Below are positions 27,548 through 35,953 of a stretch of DNA of 64,000 nucleotides, in pieces. Position 1 is the stretch's first letter, and each line of letters starts with the position of its first letter. The notes under the pieces are model-generated. The model was not told the DNA's origin and searched no databases. It saw only the letters and a list, made by a program, of their open reading frames with translations. The position numbers and the translations under genes were made by a program. Source of the stretch: Acidobacteriota bacterium. Lineage in GTDB: Bacteria > Acidobacteriota > Terriglobia > Terriglobales > Acidobacteriaceae. The stretch covers positions 1-64,000 of the forward strand of contig JAJYUB010000018.1 in NCBI GenBank assembly GCA_021792795.1, in the 5' to 3' direction.

Positions 27548-27938
27548 GCCTCCAAAATTGCAGCTTTGTAAGGTTGGCTGTACCGGGACGGAGTCGGCGT
27601 CGGTTCCATTCTATGAAGGACCCTCGCCTCGTCTGATAGATAGACGCATCGCGGAAGATATCGTTGCCTTTCTGCCCGAAAGAAACGCGCGCCGGGTTGC
27701 GACCTGCCCCGCGCCGAATGCATCTGAATACATGGAATGACACCGGACGCCGAGGATCGAGCGTAAAATGACCGTGCGTCTGAATGGTATCGATTGACCC
27801 CGCGCCCTCATTCGTTCGGCTGTTGTTCCGTTGCCGGCAAACGTTGGAGTGCTGCGGGCATCCTACCGTCACCAGCACCGCCCTACAAAAATCGGACAAC
27901 CCAGCAGGAAAACCTGCGACAAACATAGGAGGATCCCA
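27548..27938. other. Non-coding region between GH15 and sodA
   Basis: 391 nt between divergent genes. Short frames here show no family likeness. No convincing promoter pair was found; the stretch presumably holds promoters for both genes. Confidence 0.5.
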
Positions 27939-28550
27939 TTGGCACACGAAGTTCCACCGCTCCCGTACGACTACGCCGCCCTTGAACCCCACATCGACGA
28001 AACCACCATGCGCCTGCACCACGACAAGCATCACCAAGCCTACGTGAACAACCTGAATGCGGCCATCGAAAAACATCCAGAGCTGGGCAATCGTTCCGCC
28101 GAGGATTTATTGCGCCACCTGGACAGCGTTCCGGAAGACGTTCGCGCAACCGTCCGGAACAATGGCGGCGGCCATGTCAACCACACCATGTTCTGGCAGA
28201 TCATGAAGCCCAAGGGTGGCGGCGGCCCCACCGGCAAGATCGCCGACCAGATCAAGAAGGACTTTGGCAGCTTCGAGGATTTCAAGAAGCAGTTCAACGA
28301 GACCACGGCCAAGCAGTTCGGCTCCGGCTGGGGCTGGCTGATCTTAGACGGCGGCAAGCTGAAGATCATCACCACCGCCAACCAGGACAGCCCTCTGAGC
28401 CAGGGCCATTTCCCTATCCTGGGCAACGATGTCTGGGAACATGCCTACTATTTGAAGTATCAAAATCGACGCCCCGACTACCTGGCCGCTTGGTGGAACA
28501 CGGTAAATTGGGACGAAATCGACAAGCGCTTCGAATTGGCCGGAAAATAG
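27939..28550 (+). CDS. sodA: Superoxide dismutase, Mn/Fe type
   Basis: Dismutates superoxide. The 203-residue product contains the metal ligands in the expected places: His in [17 protein letters not shown], His in [11 protein letters not shown], and Asp/His in [19 protein letters not shown]. The start is TTG at 27939, since the family N-terminus ([17 protein letters not shown]) begins there and AGGAGG lies eight bases upstream; the frame is open to 27831. A double terminator follows. Mn versus Fe was not resolved. Confidence 0.95.
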   Translation: MAHEVPPLPYDYAALEPHIDETTMRLHHDKHHQAYVNNLNAAIEKHPELGNRSAEDLLRHLDSVPEDVRATVRNNGGGHVNHTMFWQIMKPKGGGGPTGKIADQIKKDFGSFEDFKKQFNETTAKQFGSGWGWLILDGGKLKIITTANQDSPLSQGHFPILGNDVWEHAYYLKYQNRRPDYLAAWWNTVNWDEIDKRFELAGK

Positions 28551-28587
28551 GCCAAATTTGCCCCGATTTCGGTGCAGAATCAAGCTG

Positions 28588-28625
28588 GCGGAATTGGTTG
28601 CTAAGGCAACCAATTCCGCTTTTTT
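28588..28625 (+). terminator. Intrinsic terminator of sodA
   Basis: Perfect 14-bp stem GCGGAATTGGTTGC / GCAACCAATTCCGC (28588-28601, 28606-28619) with loop TAAG, followed by six T. It is a textbook rho-independent terminator 38 nt after the sodA stop. Confidence 0.93.
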
Positions 28626-28633
28626 GTTGTCTT

Positions 28634-28658
28634 TTAGTTGCCTTAGCAACTAATTTTT
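28634..28658 (+). terminator. Second hairpin terminator after sodA
   Basis: Stem TTAGTTGC / GCAACTAA (28634-28641, 28646-28653), loop CTTA, then five T. Its core TTGCCTTAGCAA is the exact reverse complement of the core of the first hairpin. It ends against the stop codon of the convergent CCA-enzyme gene. Confidence 0.75.
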
Positions 28659-30052
28659 CAGGCCCTCTTTGGCGGCCCCGGAAACCGCTCCGCGATCATC
28701 GCCAATGCCTGCTCCCTAGTATCAATTCGCCCTTCCAACTGGGCATCCTCGACCAACGTCAACATCTTTCGAAACTCCGGACCCGGTCGATGGCCAAGCG
28801 CGATCAAATCGTCGCCGGTAATCGGCGGCGTAGGACGAATCTGCTCCGGGGCCGCTGTTTGATACCGTTCCAGCGCAAATCGATAGAGCGAAAGATCTCT
28901 GTGGCTGGCCATGCAATCCATGCGATGCAGCGCCAGATGCTCGTCAAAGCGGTCGAGGCGAAAAAATCGCTTCAACGTTGAATCGCGCATTTTCTCGACG
29001 TCTGCAAAACGCATGTGGTTCGCCACCAGCGCCAATATCTGCTCCGTATCGCTGTTCGACATCCGCAGGCGGCGGCAAATGTCCTTTGCCATGCGGACAC
29101 CCACTTCGACATGACCATCGAAACGAATGCGATCGGGCGCGATGCGAAATGTTGCGGGCTTGCCAACATCGTGCAGCAGCGCACCCCAGGCCAGCGTTGC
29201 GGAGCATCCCGGCGGCAGTTGTTCCAGCAGCATCCGCGTATGGATCCAGACATCGCCTTCGGGATGGTACTGCGGCGGCTGCTCGACGCCAGCCATGCGA
29301 GCGACTTCCGGCAGGACTTCCGCCAACAAACCCGTTTGCTCCAGCAATTCAAACGCTCGGCGGGCCGCGCCTTCGGTCAACATGCGCGTCAACTCTTCCC
29401 GCACCCGCTCGCGGCTTACCTGGTCGATCTCCCGGGCCGCTGCACGAACCGCGCGCAGCGTGTTGTCTTCAATCTCAAAGCCGAAACGGGCAGCGAAACG
29501 GACAGCGCGCAACATGCGCAGCTTGTCTTCCGCAAATCGCTGGCCGGGGTAGCCAATGGCGCGAACGATGCCCCTATGCAGGTCCTCCCTGCCTCCGACA
29601 AAATCGAGGACCGCATCGGAGACGCTGCCTGAAGTTCTCAGCCGCGCAGGGTCGAGCAACATGCCGTTGATGGTGAAGTCGCGACGCAGAACATCTTGTT
29701 CCGCGGAATCGGTGTAGCGAACGGCGTCCGGCCTGCGGCCATCGCTGTAGGCCCCATCGCTGCGGAACGTGGCCACTTCGGTCAAAATTTCCGCCGACTC
29801 GTGGCCGTCCACAACCAGCACCACGCCAAATTGCGCGCCCACGGCAAACGTTCGTGGGAACATTGCAAGTACCTGCTCCGGTCTTGCGCTGGTGGCCACG
29901 TCGAAGTCCGACGGCTCCCGGCCCAGCAATAAATCTCGCACACACCCGCCGGCAAAATACGCAGCGTAACCGGCCGCGCGGAGCCGGTCGACAATGTGCG
30001 TTGCCGTCTGTTGACGCGCCGAAGCGGGAACGGAATGTCGACTGATCGCCAT
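28658..30052 (-). CDS. CCA tRNA nucleotidyltransferase / poly(A) polymerase family, with HD domain
   Basis: 464 residues. The N-terminal class II nucleotidyltransferase head has FAGGCVRDLLLGREPSDFDVATSA with the catalytic DxD, followed by RRDFTINGMLLDP and the RNA-binding neck (GYPGQRFAEDKLRMLRAVRFAARFG). An HD domain follows with ALLHDVGKPATF. It adds CCA to tRNA ends, or A tails; the family members are hard to separate by motif. Start at ATG 30052 or GTG 30076. It is divergent from tsaD by under 50 nt and convergent with sodA. Confidence 0.9.
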   Translation of the reverse strand: MAISRHSVPASARQQTATHIVDRLRAAGYAAYFAGGCVRDLLLGREPSDFDVATSARPEQVLAMFPRTFAVGAQFGVVLVVDGHESAEILTEVATFRSDGAYSDGRRPDAVRYTDSAEQDVLRRDFTINGMLLDPARLRTSGSVSDAVLDFVGGREDLHRGIVRAIGYPGQRFAEDKLRMLRAVRFAARFGFEIEDNTLRAVRAAAREIDQVSRERVREELTRMLTEGAARRAFELLEQTGLLAEVLPEVARMAGVEQPPQYHPEGDVWIHTRMLLEQLPPGCSATLAWGALLHDVGKPATFRIAPDRIRFDGHVEVGVRMAKDICRRLRMSNSDTEQILALVANHMRFADVEKMRDSTLKRFFRLDRFDEHLALHRMDCMASHRDLSLYRFALERYQTAAPEQIRPTPPITGDDLIALGHRPGPEFRKMLTLVEDAQLEGRIDTREQALAMIAERFPGPPKRA

Positions 30053-30099
30053 ACGCCTATTCGCAGCACCGAACACGATGCTGCCATTACCATGGTGAC

Positions 30100-31287
30100 A
30101 TGCATCCTACGCTTCCCTCCAGTTCTGGGCCGGCTTCAGCGTCTGGACCTGTCCCCGCGTCCGGACTGATTCTGGGAATTGAGAGCTCCTGCGACGAAAC
30201 GGCGGCCGCCGTCGTTCGCCGGGGAGCGGAGGTGTTGTCCAATGTGGTCGCGTCGCAGGTCCGCACCCACGCGCCCTACGGCGGGGTCGTTCCAGAGCTG
30301 GCCTCGCGCGAGCATCTGCAGAACATTGTCCCAGTGGTTCGGACTGCGCTGGAACAGGCGGGATGCAGCCTCGAAGACCTGGATGCTATCGCCGTCACGG
30401 AAGGACCGGGGTTGGCTGGAGCTTTGCTGGTCGGCGTGATGTACGCCAAGGGCCTGGCGTTCGCGCTGAACAAGCCGCTGATCGCCGTGAATCACCTGGA
30501 GGGACATATCCATGCGGTGTTGCTGGAGGCAAAAAAACAGCAACAAACACTGGCGCAGCCGACCCTGGCGCTGGTCGTTTCCGGCGGTCACACGCATCTG
30601 TACCTGGCGGAGGAAACGCAAGCGACCTGGCGCTACAAAAACATCGGCAGGACCGTGGACGACGCTGCCGGCGAAGCCTTCGACAAAGTTGCCAAGCTGC
30701 TTGGCCTCGGCTATCCCGGCGGTCCGTGGATTGACTGGCTGGCGCAGCACGGGGACCCGCGCGCCGTACCGTTTGGCCCCATAACGGTGAAGCAAAAACC
30801 GTATCGCGCCCCGCAGCAACAGAGTCCGCGCTTTTTATTTTCCTTCAGCGGCCTGAAAACAGCAGCCCTGCGCTACGTGCAGACTCATGCCATGGCGCAA
30901 ACCATTGCGGCACGCCATCAAACCTTGGCGGAAATTGCCGATGCAAAGCCTGCCGACGCGCTGGCTCTCTGCAACACGGAAACGCTCAACCTGATCGCGT
31001 CGTTTCAGCGAGCGGTGGTGGAGGACCTGGCGCGGAAAACATTCGCGGCGGCGGAGACCTTCCATTCCGCCAGCATCGTTGTCTCCGGCGGCGTGGCTGC
31101 CAATCGCGAGTTGCGGCAGCACCTTCTTGCGGAGGGCCGCAGGCGCAGCCTCCCGGTAATTTTTCCTTCGCTCGAACTTTCCACCGACAACGCCGCGATG
31201 ATTGCCGCAGCCGCATGGCCGAAGTTTGTTGCAGGCGACGTGGCCACCGCGGCCCTGACTGCGGAGCCATCGCTTTCGCTGGGCTAG
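30100..31287 (+). CDS. tsaD: tRNA N6-threonylcarbamoyladenosine transferase TsaD
   Basis: Transfers the threonylcarbamoyl group to A37 of ANN-decoding tRNAs. The 395-residue product shows ILGIESSCDETAAAVV, the metal-binding histidines in VNHLEGHIHA, LVVSGGHTHLYL, DDAAGEAFDKVAKLLGLGYPGG and VSGGVAANRELR. The first 20 residues are serine/proline-rich and precede the fold; a later start cannot be excluded. cysS follows 43 nt downstream. Confidence 0.94.
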   Translation: MHPTLPSSSGPASASGPVPASGLILGIESSCDETAAAVVRRGAEVLSNVVASQVRTHAPYGGVVPELASREHLQNIVPVVRTALEQAGCSLEDLDAIAVTEGPGLAGALLVGVMYAKGLAFALNKPLIAVNHLEGHIHAVLLEAKKQQQTLAQPTLALVVSGGHTHLYLAEETQATWRYKNIGRTVDDAAGEAFDKVAKLLGLGYPGGPWIDWLAQHGDPRAVPFGPITVKQKPYRAPQQQSPRFLFSFSGLKTAALRYVQTHAMAQTIAARHQTLAEIADAKPADALALCNTETLNLIASFQRAVVEDLARKTFAAAETFHSASIVVSGGVAANRELRQHLLAEGRRRSLPVIFPSLELSTDNAAMIAAAAWPKFVAGDVATAALTAEPSLSLG

Positions 31288-31330
31288 ATCGCTTTTATTT
31301 TGGCGGTTTGCCCGTACAATCAGAAATTGC

Positions 31331-32809
31331 ATGTCCCTTCGCCTCTATAACACGCTCAGCGGCCAGATCGAAGAGCTGACGCCGCAACCTGGGCGGCCGC
31401 TGAGCATCTACGCCTGTGGGCCCACGGTGTACGATTACGGGCACATCGGCAACTTCCGCACCTTTGTGCAGGTGGACATTCTGCGGCGCTTCCTCAAGCT
31501 GCAAGGAATGCCGCTGCGCCACGTCATGAACATCACCGACGTAGACGACAAAATCATGGCCAGGGCCGCGGCCGCAGGCCAATCCATCGGCGATTACACG
31601 GCCAAGTATGAAGCCGCATTCCTTGAAGATCTGAACGCCCTGGCCATTGAGCAGCCGGAGTTTCTGGCGCGCGCCACCGAGCATATTCCGCAGATGGTGG
31701 GTCTGATCGAGAAGCTGGTGGAACGAGGCTGCGCCTATCGCGGCGAAAACGGTTCGTACTATTTCCGCATCGCCAGCTTTCCAGGCTACGGCAAATTGTC
31801 GAAAAAGGACCTGGCCGGGATGGAGGATGGAGCGCGGGTCGATGTCGACGAATATGACAAAGACAGCGCCCGCGATTTCGCGCTATGGAAGGCGGCCAAG
31901 CCGGGCGAATTTCACTGGAACACGCCGCTTGGGCCGGGCCGGCCTGGCTGGCACATCGAATGCTCCGCCATGGCAACGGAATACCTGGGCGAGACCTTCG
32001 ATCTGCATACCGGCGGCGAAGACCTGATGTTTCCTCATCATGAAAATGAGATTGCGCAGTCGGAGTCGGCGAGCGGAAAAACATTCGCGCGCCACTGGAT
32101 GCATATCCGATTTCTGCTGGTGGAAGGCAAGAAAATGTCGAAGTCGCTGGGCAACTTCTATACCCTGCGCGACCTGTTGCTACGCGGGTATAAGGCCTCT
32201 GCGATTCGATTTCTATTGACCGCGGTCCCCTACCGTAACCAGTTGAATTTCACCTTTGAGGGGCTGACAGAATCGACCAACGCGGTGGAACGGCTGCGCA
32301 CATTTATCGAGCGGCTGCGCAAAGGCGAATTCCCCGCAGGCGTCAACGCGGCGATTTTGGAAGCGACGGAACGCGCAGGCAAAAACTTCATCGCATCGCT
32401 GGAAGACGACCTGAACACCGCAGAGGCGCGGGCGGCGATTTTCGAGCTGGTGCGTCTGGCGAATTCCAGCGCCGACCGCGGCGAATTAAGGCAGGACAAT
32501 GTCGCTCCCATCCTTGAAGTGCTGGCAAAGTTTGACCAGGTGTTCGCGGTGCTGGAAGACCACGACGATGCGGTGACGCGGTTCGCATTGGACTGGGCGG
32601 CGAAGGAGAACCGCCTGACCGAAGCCACGACGGAGTTGGTCGCGGGATATTCCTTAAGCGCGGAGGCCATCGACAAGCTGGTGGAGGAACGGACCAAAGC
32701 CCGCAAATCCAAGGACTTTGCTCGCGCTGACGCCATTCGCAAAGAGCTTGCTGAAAAAGGCATTCTGCTGGAAGACAGCGCCGATGGCGCGCGCTGGCGC
32801 AGGAAATAA
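31331..32809 (+). CDS. cysS: Cysteinyl-tRNA synthetase
   Basis: Class I aminoacyl-tRNA synthetase of 492 residues. The HIGH motif appears as [11 protein letters not shown], zinc-ligand cysteine in [36 protein letters not shown], and the KMSKS motif in [14 protein letters not shown]. The C-terminal DALR-type helical domain ends with [21 protein letters not shown]. Length and order are typical. Confidence 0.96.
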   Translation: MSLRLYNTLSGQIEELTPQPGRPLSIYACGPTVYDYGHIGNFRTFVQVDILRRFLKLQGMPLRHVMNITDVDDKIMARAAAAGQSIGDYTAKYEAAFLEDLNALAIEQPEFLARATEHIPQMVGLIEKLVERGCAYRGENGSYYFRIASFPGYGKLSKKDLAGMEDGARVDVDEYDKDSARDFALWKAAKPGEFHWNTPLGPGRPGWHIECSAMATEYLGETFDLHTGGEDLMFPHHENEIAQSESASGKTFARHWMHIRFLLVEGKKMSKSLGNFYTLRDLLLRGYKASAIRFLLTAVPYRNQLNFTFEGLTESTNAVERLRTFIERLRKGEFPAGVNAAILEATERAGKNFIASLEDDLNTAEARAAIFELVRLANSSADRGELRQDNVAPILEVLAKFDQVFAVLEDHDDAVTRFALDWAAKENRLTEATTELVAGYSLSAEAIDKLVEERTKARKSKDFARADAIRKELAEKGILLEDSADGARWRRK

Positions 32810-33158
32810 ACGCCGCCACGTTTTTAATCTTCAAAGGCCATTCGAGATCACGTTATACTGTTGTCATCAGGTTTCCTATGCGCAGGACTTTCGTTCCCAG
32901 TGTCGAGTTCGGCTGCCACGTTCCCCAGGAGCGCGTAGGACAGGACCGCCCGCGACCGCACCTGCACAGCCTGCCCACCTGGCTGCGACCTAGTCTGTTC
33001 GGCAGCGACTAAGCTGTCCGCGCCCCGTCTGGCGAACATTCGAGCGTGAGCCCTGCTCCCAGCGGCCTCGAAAAATCTTCGATTTTCTCACACTAAATTG
33101 CTCGGCTGATGTATCGCGACAGCCCGCACCCACACTTCCAATTGCGAGGAGAGCTACG
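32810..33158 (+). promoter_or_regulatory. Possible promoter and structured leader ahead of the aminotransferase
   Basis: 349 nt without a gene. TTCAAA (32830-32835) and TATACT (32854-32859), 18 nt apart, form a candidate promoter, which would give a leader of about 290 nt. In the leader GGACAG (about 32939) and CTGTCC (about 33013) can pair around a hairpin AGTCTG...CAGCGACT, and an outer GCCA/TGGC plus TTCG/CGAA helix is possible. No known riboswitch motif was recognised; a stand-alone small RNA is an alternative. Confidence 0.35.
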
Positions 33159-34571
33159 ATGCAGAACGACGGAACCGGTTCCTATAAACATTCTGAGAAG
33201 TACGCTAAATTCGGACCGAAGCTGGCAGGCCCGCTGCCCGGCCCCAAGGCAAAAGCGGTGGTTGACGCAGACGCAAAGTGGATTTCGCCCAGCTATACCC
33301 GGTCGTATCCGTTGGTGGCCAAGCGCGGACGCGGCGTGCGAATTGAAGATGTCGATGGCAATCAGTTTCTCGATTTTGCCGCCGGGATTGGCGTTTGCTC
33401 CACCGGACATTGTCATCCGGAAGTGGTGAAGGCGATCCAGGAGCAGGCAGCGGAATTGATTCATATGTCCGGCACAGATTTTTACTATGAGGCGATGATT
33501 CAACTGGCCGAGCGGGTGTCGAAGATTGCGCCCATGCCGGGCCCGCACAAGTTCTACTATGGCAACTCCGGAGCGGAGGCCATCGAGTGCGCGCTGAAGC
33601 TGGCGCGTTATCACACGGGGCGGCAGAACATCATCGCGTTCTACGGCGCATTTCATGGCCGCACCATGGGAGCGCTTTCGCTGACGGCATCGAAGGCCCA
33701 GCAACGACGCCGGTTTGGCCCGCTGGTCCCCGGCATCACGCACGTCCGGTATCCCTACGCGTATCGCGGATGCAGCGGCGGCCCGCAGGAAGAAGAGGCG
33801 TTCGCGCTGGGTTGCGCACGCTACATTGAAGAAAAACTTTTCAAGACCACGATGCCTCCGGAAGAAGTGGCCGCGATTTTTGTCGAGCCGATCCAGGGCG
33901 AAGGCGGGTATGTTGTGGCGCCGACAATTTTCATGCAGGAGTTGCGAAAGATCTGCGATCGTCATGGCATTTTGCTGGTCGCCGACGAAGTGCAGTCGGG
34001 CGTGGGCCGCACCGGCAAGTGGTGGGCCATCGAACATTCCGGCGTCGAGCCGGACATGGTTTGCATCGCCAAGGGAATCGCCAGCGGCATGCCGTTGAGC
34101 ATCTGCATGACGCGCGCGAGCATCATGGATTGGAAGCCCGGCTCGCACGCGTCGACGTTCGGCGGCAATCCAGTGGCGATCGCGGCGGCGATGGCGACGC
34201 TGGATGTTCTGGAGCGCGAAGGCGTCAGTAATGCCGCCAAGGTTGGCAACGCGATGATGCAGCGCTTGAAGGAGTGGCCGAAAAAGCACCCGATCGTCGG
34301 CGACGTGCGCGGACGCGGACTGATGATCGGCATCGAGATCGTAAAAGATCAGGGTTCGCGTGAGGCCGCATCGGAATGGCGCAATCAAATTGAGACCCTG
34401 GCCTTCGATCGCGGACTGTTGATCCTGGGCTGCGGCGAGACCTCTGTCCGGCTGGCGCCGCCGTTGATTGTGAAGCAGGAGGAGGGCGATATCGCGCTCG
34501 ACATCCTGGAAGAAAGCATCGCCGAGGTCGAACGCCAGCACCTGCCGGCCATGGTCGCAGCCAGGGCCTAG
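33159..34571 (+). CDS. Class III aminotransferase (4-aminobutyrate/acetylornithine type)
   Basis: PLP-dependent enzyme of 470 residues. Seen are GNQFLDFAAGIGVCSTGHCHPEVV, the cofactor-phosphate site NSGAEAIECALKLAR, AFHGRTMGALSLTASK, the glutamate/aspartate stretch EPIQGEGGYVV and LVADEVQSGVGRTGKWWA, and the PLP lysine in CIAKGIASGMPLS. Members of this branch are usually called 4-aminobutyrate or acetylornithine aminotransferases; the exact amine donor cannot be fixed. A GAGGAGAG ribosome-binding sequence precedes the ATG. A terminator follows. Confidence 0.9.
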   Translation: MQNDGTGSYKHSEKYAKFGPKLAGPLPGPKAKAVVDADAKWISPSYTRSYPLVAKRGRGVRIEDVDGNQFLDFAAGIGVCSTGHCHPEVVKAIQEQAAELIHMSGTDFYYEAMIQLAERVSKIAPMPGPHKFYYGNSGAEAIECALKLARYHTGRQNIIAFYGAFHGRTMGALSLTASKAQQRRRFGPLVPGITHVRYPYAYRGCSGGPQEEEAFALGCARYIEEKLFKTTMPPEEVAAIFVEPIQGEGGYVVAPTIFMQELRKICDRHGILLVADEVQSGVGRTGKWWAIEHSGVEPDMVCIAKGIASGMPLSICMTRASIMDWKPGSHASTFGGNPVAIAAAMATLDVLEREGVSNAAKVGNAMMQRLKEWPKKHPIVGDVRGRGLMIGIEIVKDQGSREAASEWRNQIETLAFDRGLLILGCGETSVRLAPPLIVKQEEGDIALDILEESIAEVERQHLPAMVAARA

Positions 34572-34590
34572 GTGACTGGTTAGGCAACAG

Positions 34591-34617
34591 GGGCAGCACG
34601 AATTCGCTGCCCTTTTT
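34591..34617 (+). terminator. Intrinsic terminator of the aminotransferase gene
   Basis: Stem GGGCAGC (34591-34597) / GCTGCCC (34606-34612), eight-base loop, then five T. Confidence 0.85.
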
Positions 34618-34651
34618 ATTCTGGGATTGTTAGAGTGGCTCCATACCCCCT

Positions 34652-35158
34652 ATGCAAACGATTTCCCATCTAGGGCACGCCCGTCTGTCCATCTTTGAAA
34701 GAACGCTGGGCTGGCTCGATCAAGCGGCTACGCGCTCCGCCAGGCCCCCCAAGTATCCGGCCCATCTGATGACCGGTTTGCGCGGCGAAGATGCCGCCTA
34801 TTTTTATCTTCGCGGGTTGGGTTACACTATTGTGGCGCGACGCTGGAGCAGTCCGAAATTGCGCGGAGACATCGATCTAATTGGGTGGGATGGCGAGTGG
34901 CTGTGCTTTGTTGAAGTCAAAACACGAAGCTCGCGCGCCTTTCAGCCCGCGGAAGCGGCCGTCGATCATGAAAAGCGCGCGACGCTGGCAAGGATGGCAA
35001 GAGAATACACCCGCCAGCTAGAACATCCGGAGCTGATTCCCGTCCGGTTCGATGTAGTTTCTGTCTATTTCCCCGGCGGCCGACCGGAATTTGAACTGTT
35101 CCGCGGCGCTTTCGATTGGGACGACTCGTCGCCTTCAGGATTTCGCACCCACGAATGA
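34652..35158 (+). CDS. yraN: UPF0102 / YraN-family endonuclease-like protein
   Basis: 168 residues. After a 45-residue lead, the YraN fold is visible: GLRGEDAAYFYLRGLGYTIVARRW, then GDIDLIGWDGEWLCFVEVKTRSS, which forms the E...D...ExK restriction-endonuclease-like site. Function of the family is poorly known; Holliday-junction-resolvase-like folds are related. Its end overlaps the carbonic anhydrase gene tail to tail by 24 nt. Confidence 0.9.
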   Translation: MQTISHLGHARLSIFERTLGWLDQAATRSARPPKYPAHLMTGLRGEDAAYFYLRGLGYTIVARRWSSPKLRGDIDLIGWDGEWLCFVEVKTRSSRAFQPAEAAVDHEKRATLARMAREYTRQLEHPELIPVRFDVVSVYFPGGRPEFELFRGAFDWDDSSPSGFRTHE

Positions 35159-35779
35159 TGCGTGGGTAAGCGGGACAAACTCTCCCGCCTCGGCGTCGTA
35201 GGTGGTCACCGTTGCGGTGGCGATATCGAATACCCATCCATGCAGTCGCACTTCCTTCGACTGAACGGCATTGGCCACCACGGGATGCGTCAACAGGTTG
35301 ACCAATTGCGCCAGCACATTTTCGCGCACCAGAATATCCAGTTTCGTCCGCTCGTCTTTGTGGGCATGCTGCTCTTCAATCACCCGGGTTGCGGCGTTGG
35401 CAAAGTTCAGCCAGCGCGAAACTTCCGGCAGCGCTTTCAGTTGCTGGCTGCCGCTTAAAATTGCGGTCATCGCTCCACAGCCGGAATGACCGCAGATCAC
35501 AATATCTGGAACCCCTAAGACGGCCACGGCGTACTCAATGCTGGCGGAAACTCCGCCCGGAGCGACAGCGTGCGGGGGGACGATGTTGCCGGCGTTGCGA
35601 ACCACAAACAAATCTCCGGGACCCTGCTGCATGAACAGTTCGGGGATGACACGGGAGTCCGAGCAGCCAATAAACAGGGCCTGGGGGCGCTGGCCGCTCG
35701 ATAACTGCTGAAACAGCGCCTTCTGGTTTGGAAATACTTCCGTCTGAAACTTCAGTACACCGTCAATGATTCGCTTCAC
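35135..35779 (-). CDS. Beta-class carbonic anhydrase
   Basis: Hydrates CO2 to bicarbonate. The 214-residue protein carries the zinc ligands in FIGCSDSRVIP and ICGHSGCGAM, plus RNAGNIVPPHA, as in beta-carbonic anhydrases. The GTG at 35779 (KRIIDGVLKF) is chosen as start because homologous sequence begins there and GGAAAG precedes it; the frame is open to 35863. It overlaps the 3' end of yraN on the other strand. Confidence 0.92.
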   Translation of the reverse strand: MKRIIDGVLKFQTEVFPNQKALFQQLSSGQRPQALFIGCSDSRVIPELFMQQGPGDLFVVRNAGNIVPPHAVAPGGVSASIEYAVAVLGVPDIVICGHSGCGAMTAILSGSQQLKALPEVSRWLNFANAATRVIEEQHAHKDERTKLDILVRENVLAQLVNLLTHPVVANAVQSKEVRLHGWVFDIATATVTTYDAEAGEFVPLTHASFVGAKS

Positions 35780-35953
35780 TGTTTTTCTTTCCTGCTTCCC
35801 CGGTTGCAATACGTCGTTCCACGCTTCTACTGTAAAACTGCGTTGTTGGTGCCGCGGCTGCAATCGGTTTGCAAAAATCCCCTCGCCGCATGAATGCTTC
35901 TCCTTCGTCCTTGCCGCTTTCGCCCTAACGGCTGAACGGGAAAGATTGCTGCG

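Noticed and set aside
32867-33100. 6S RNA, RNase P RNA or cobalamin riboswitch
   Set aside because: None of the conserved boxes of these RNAs is present, and the ends do not pair as required for 6S RNA.
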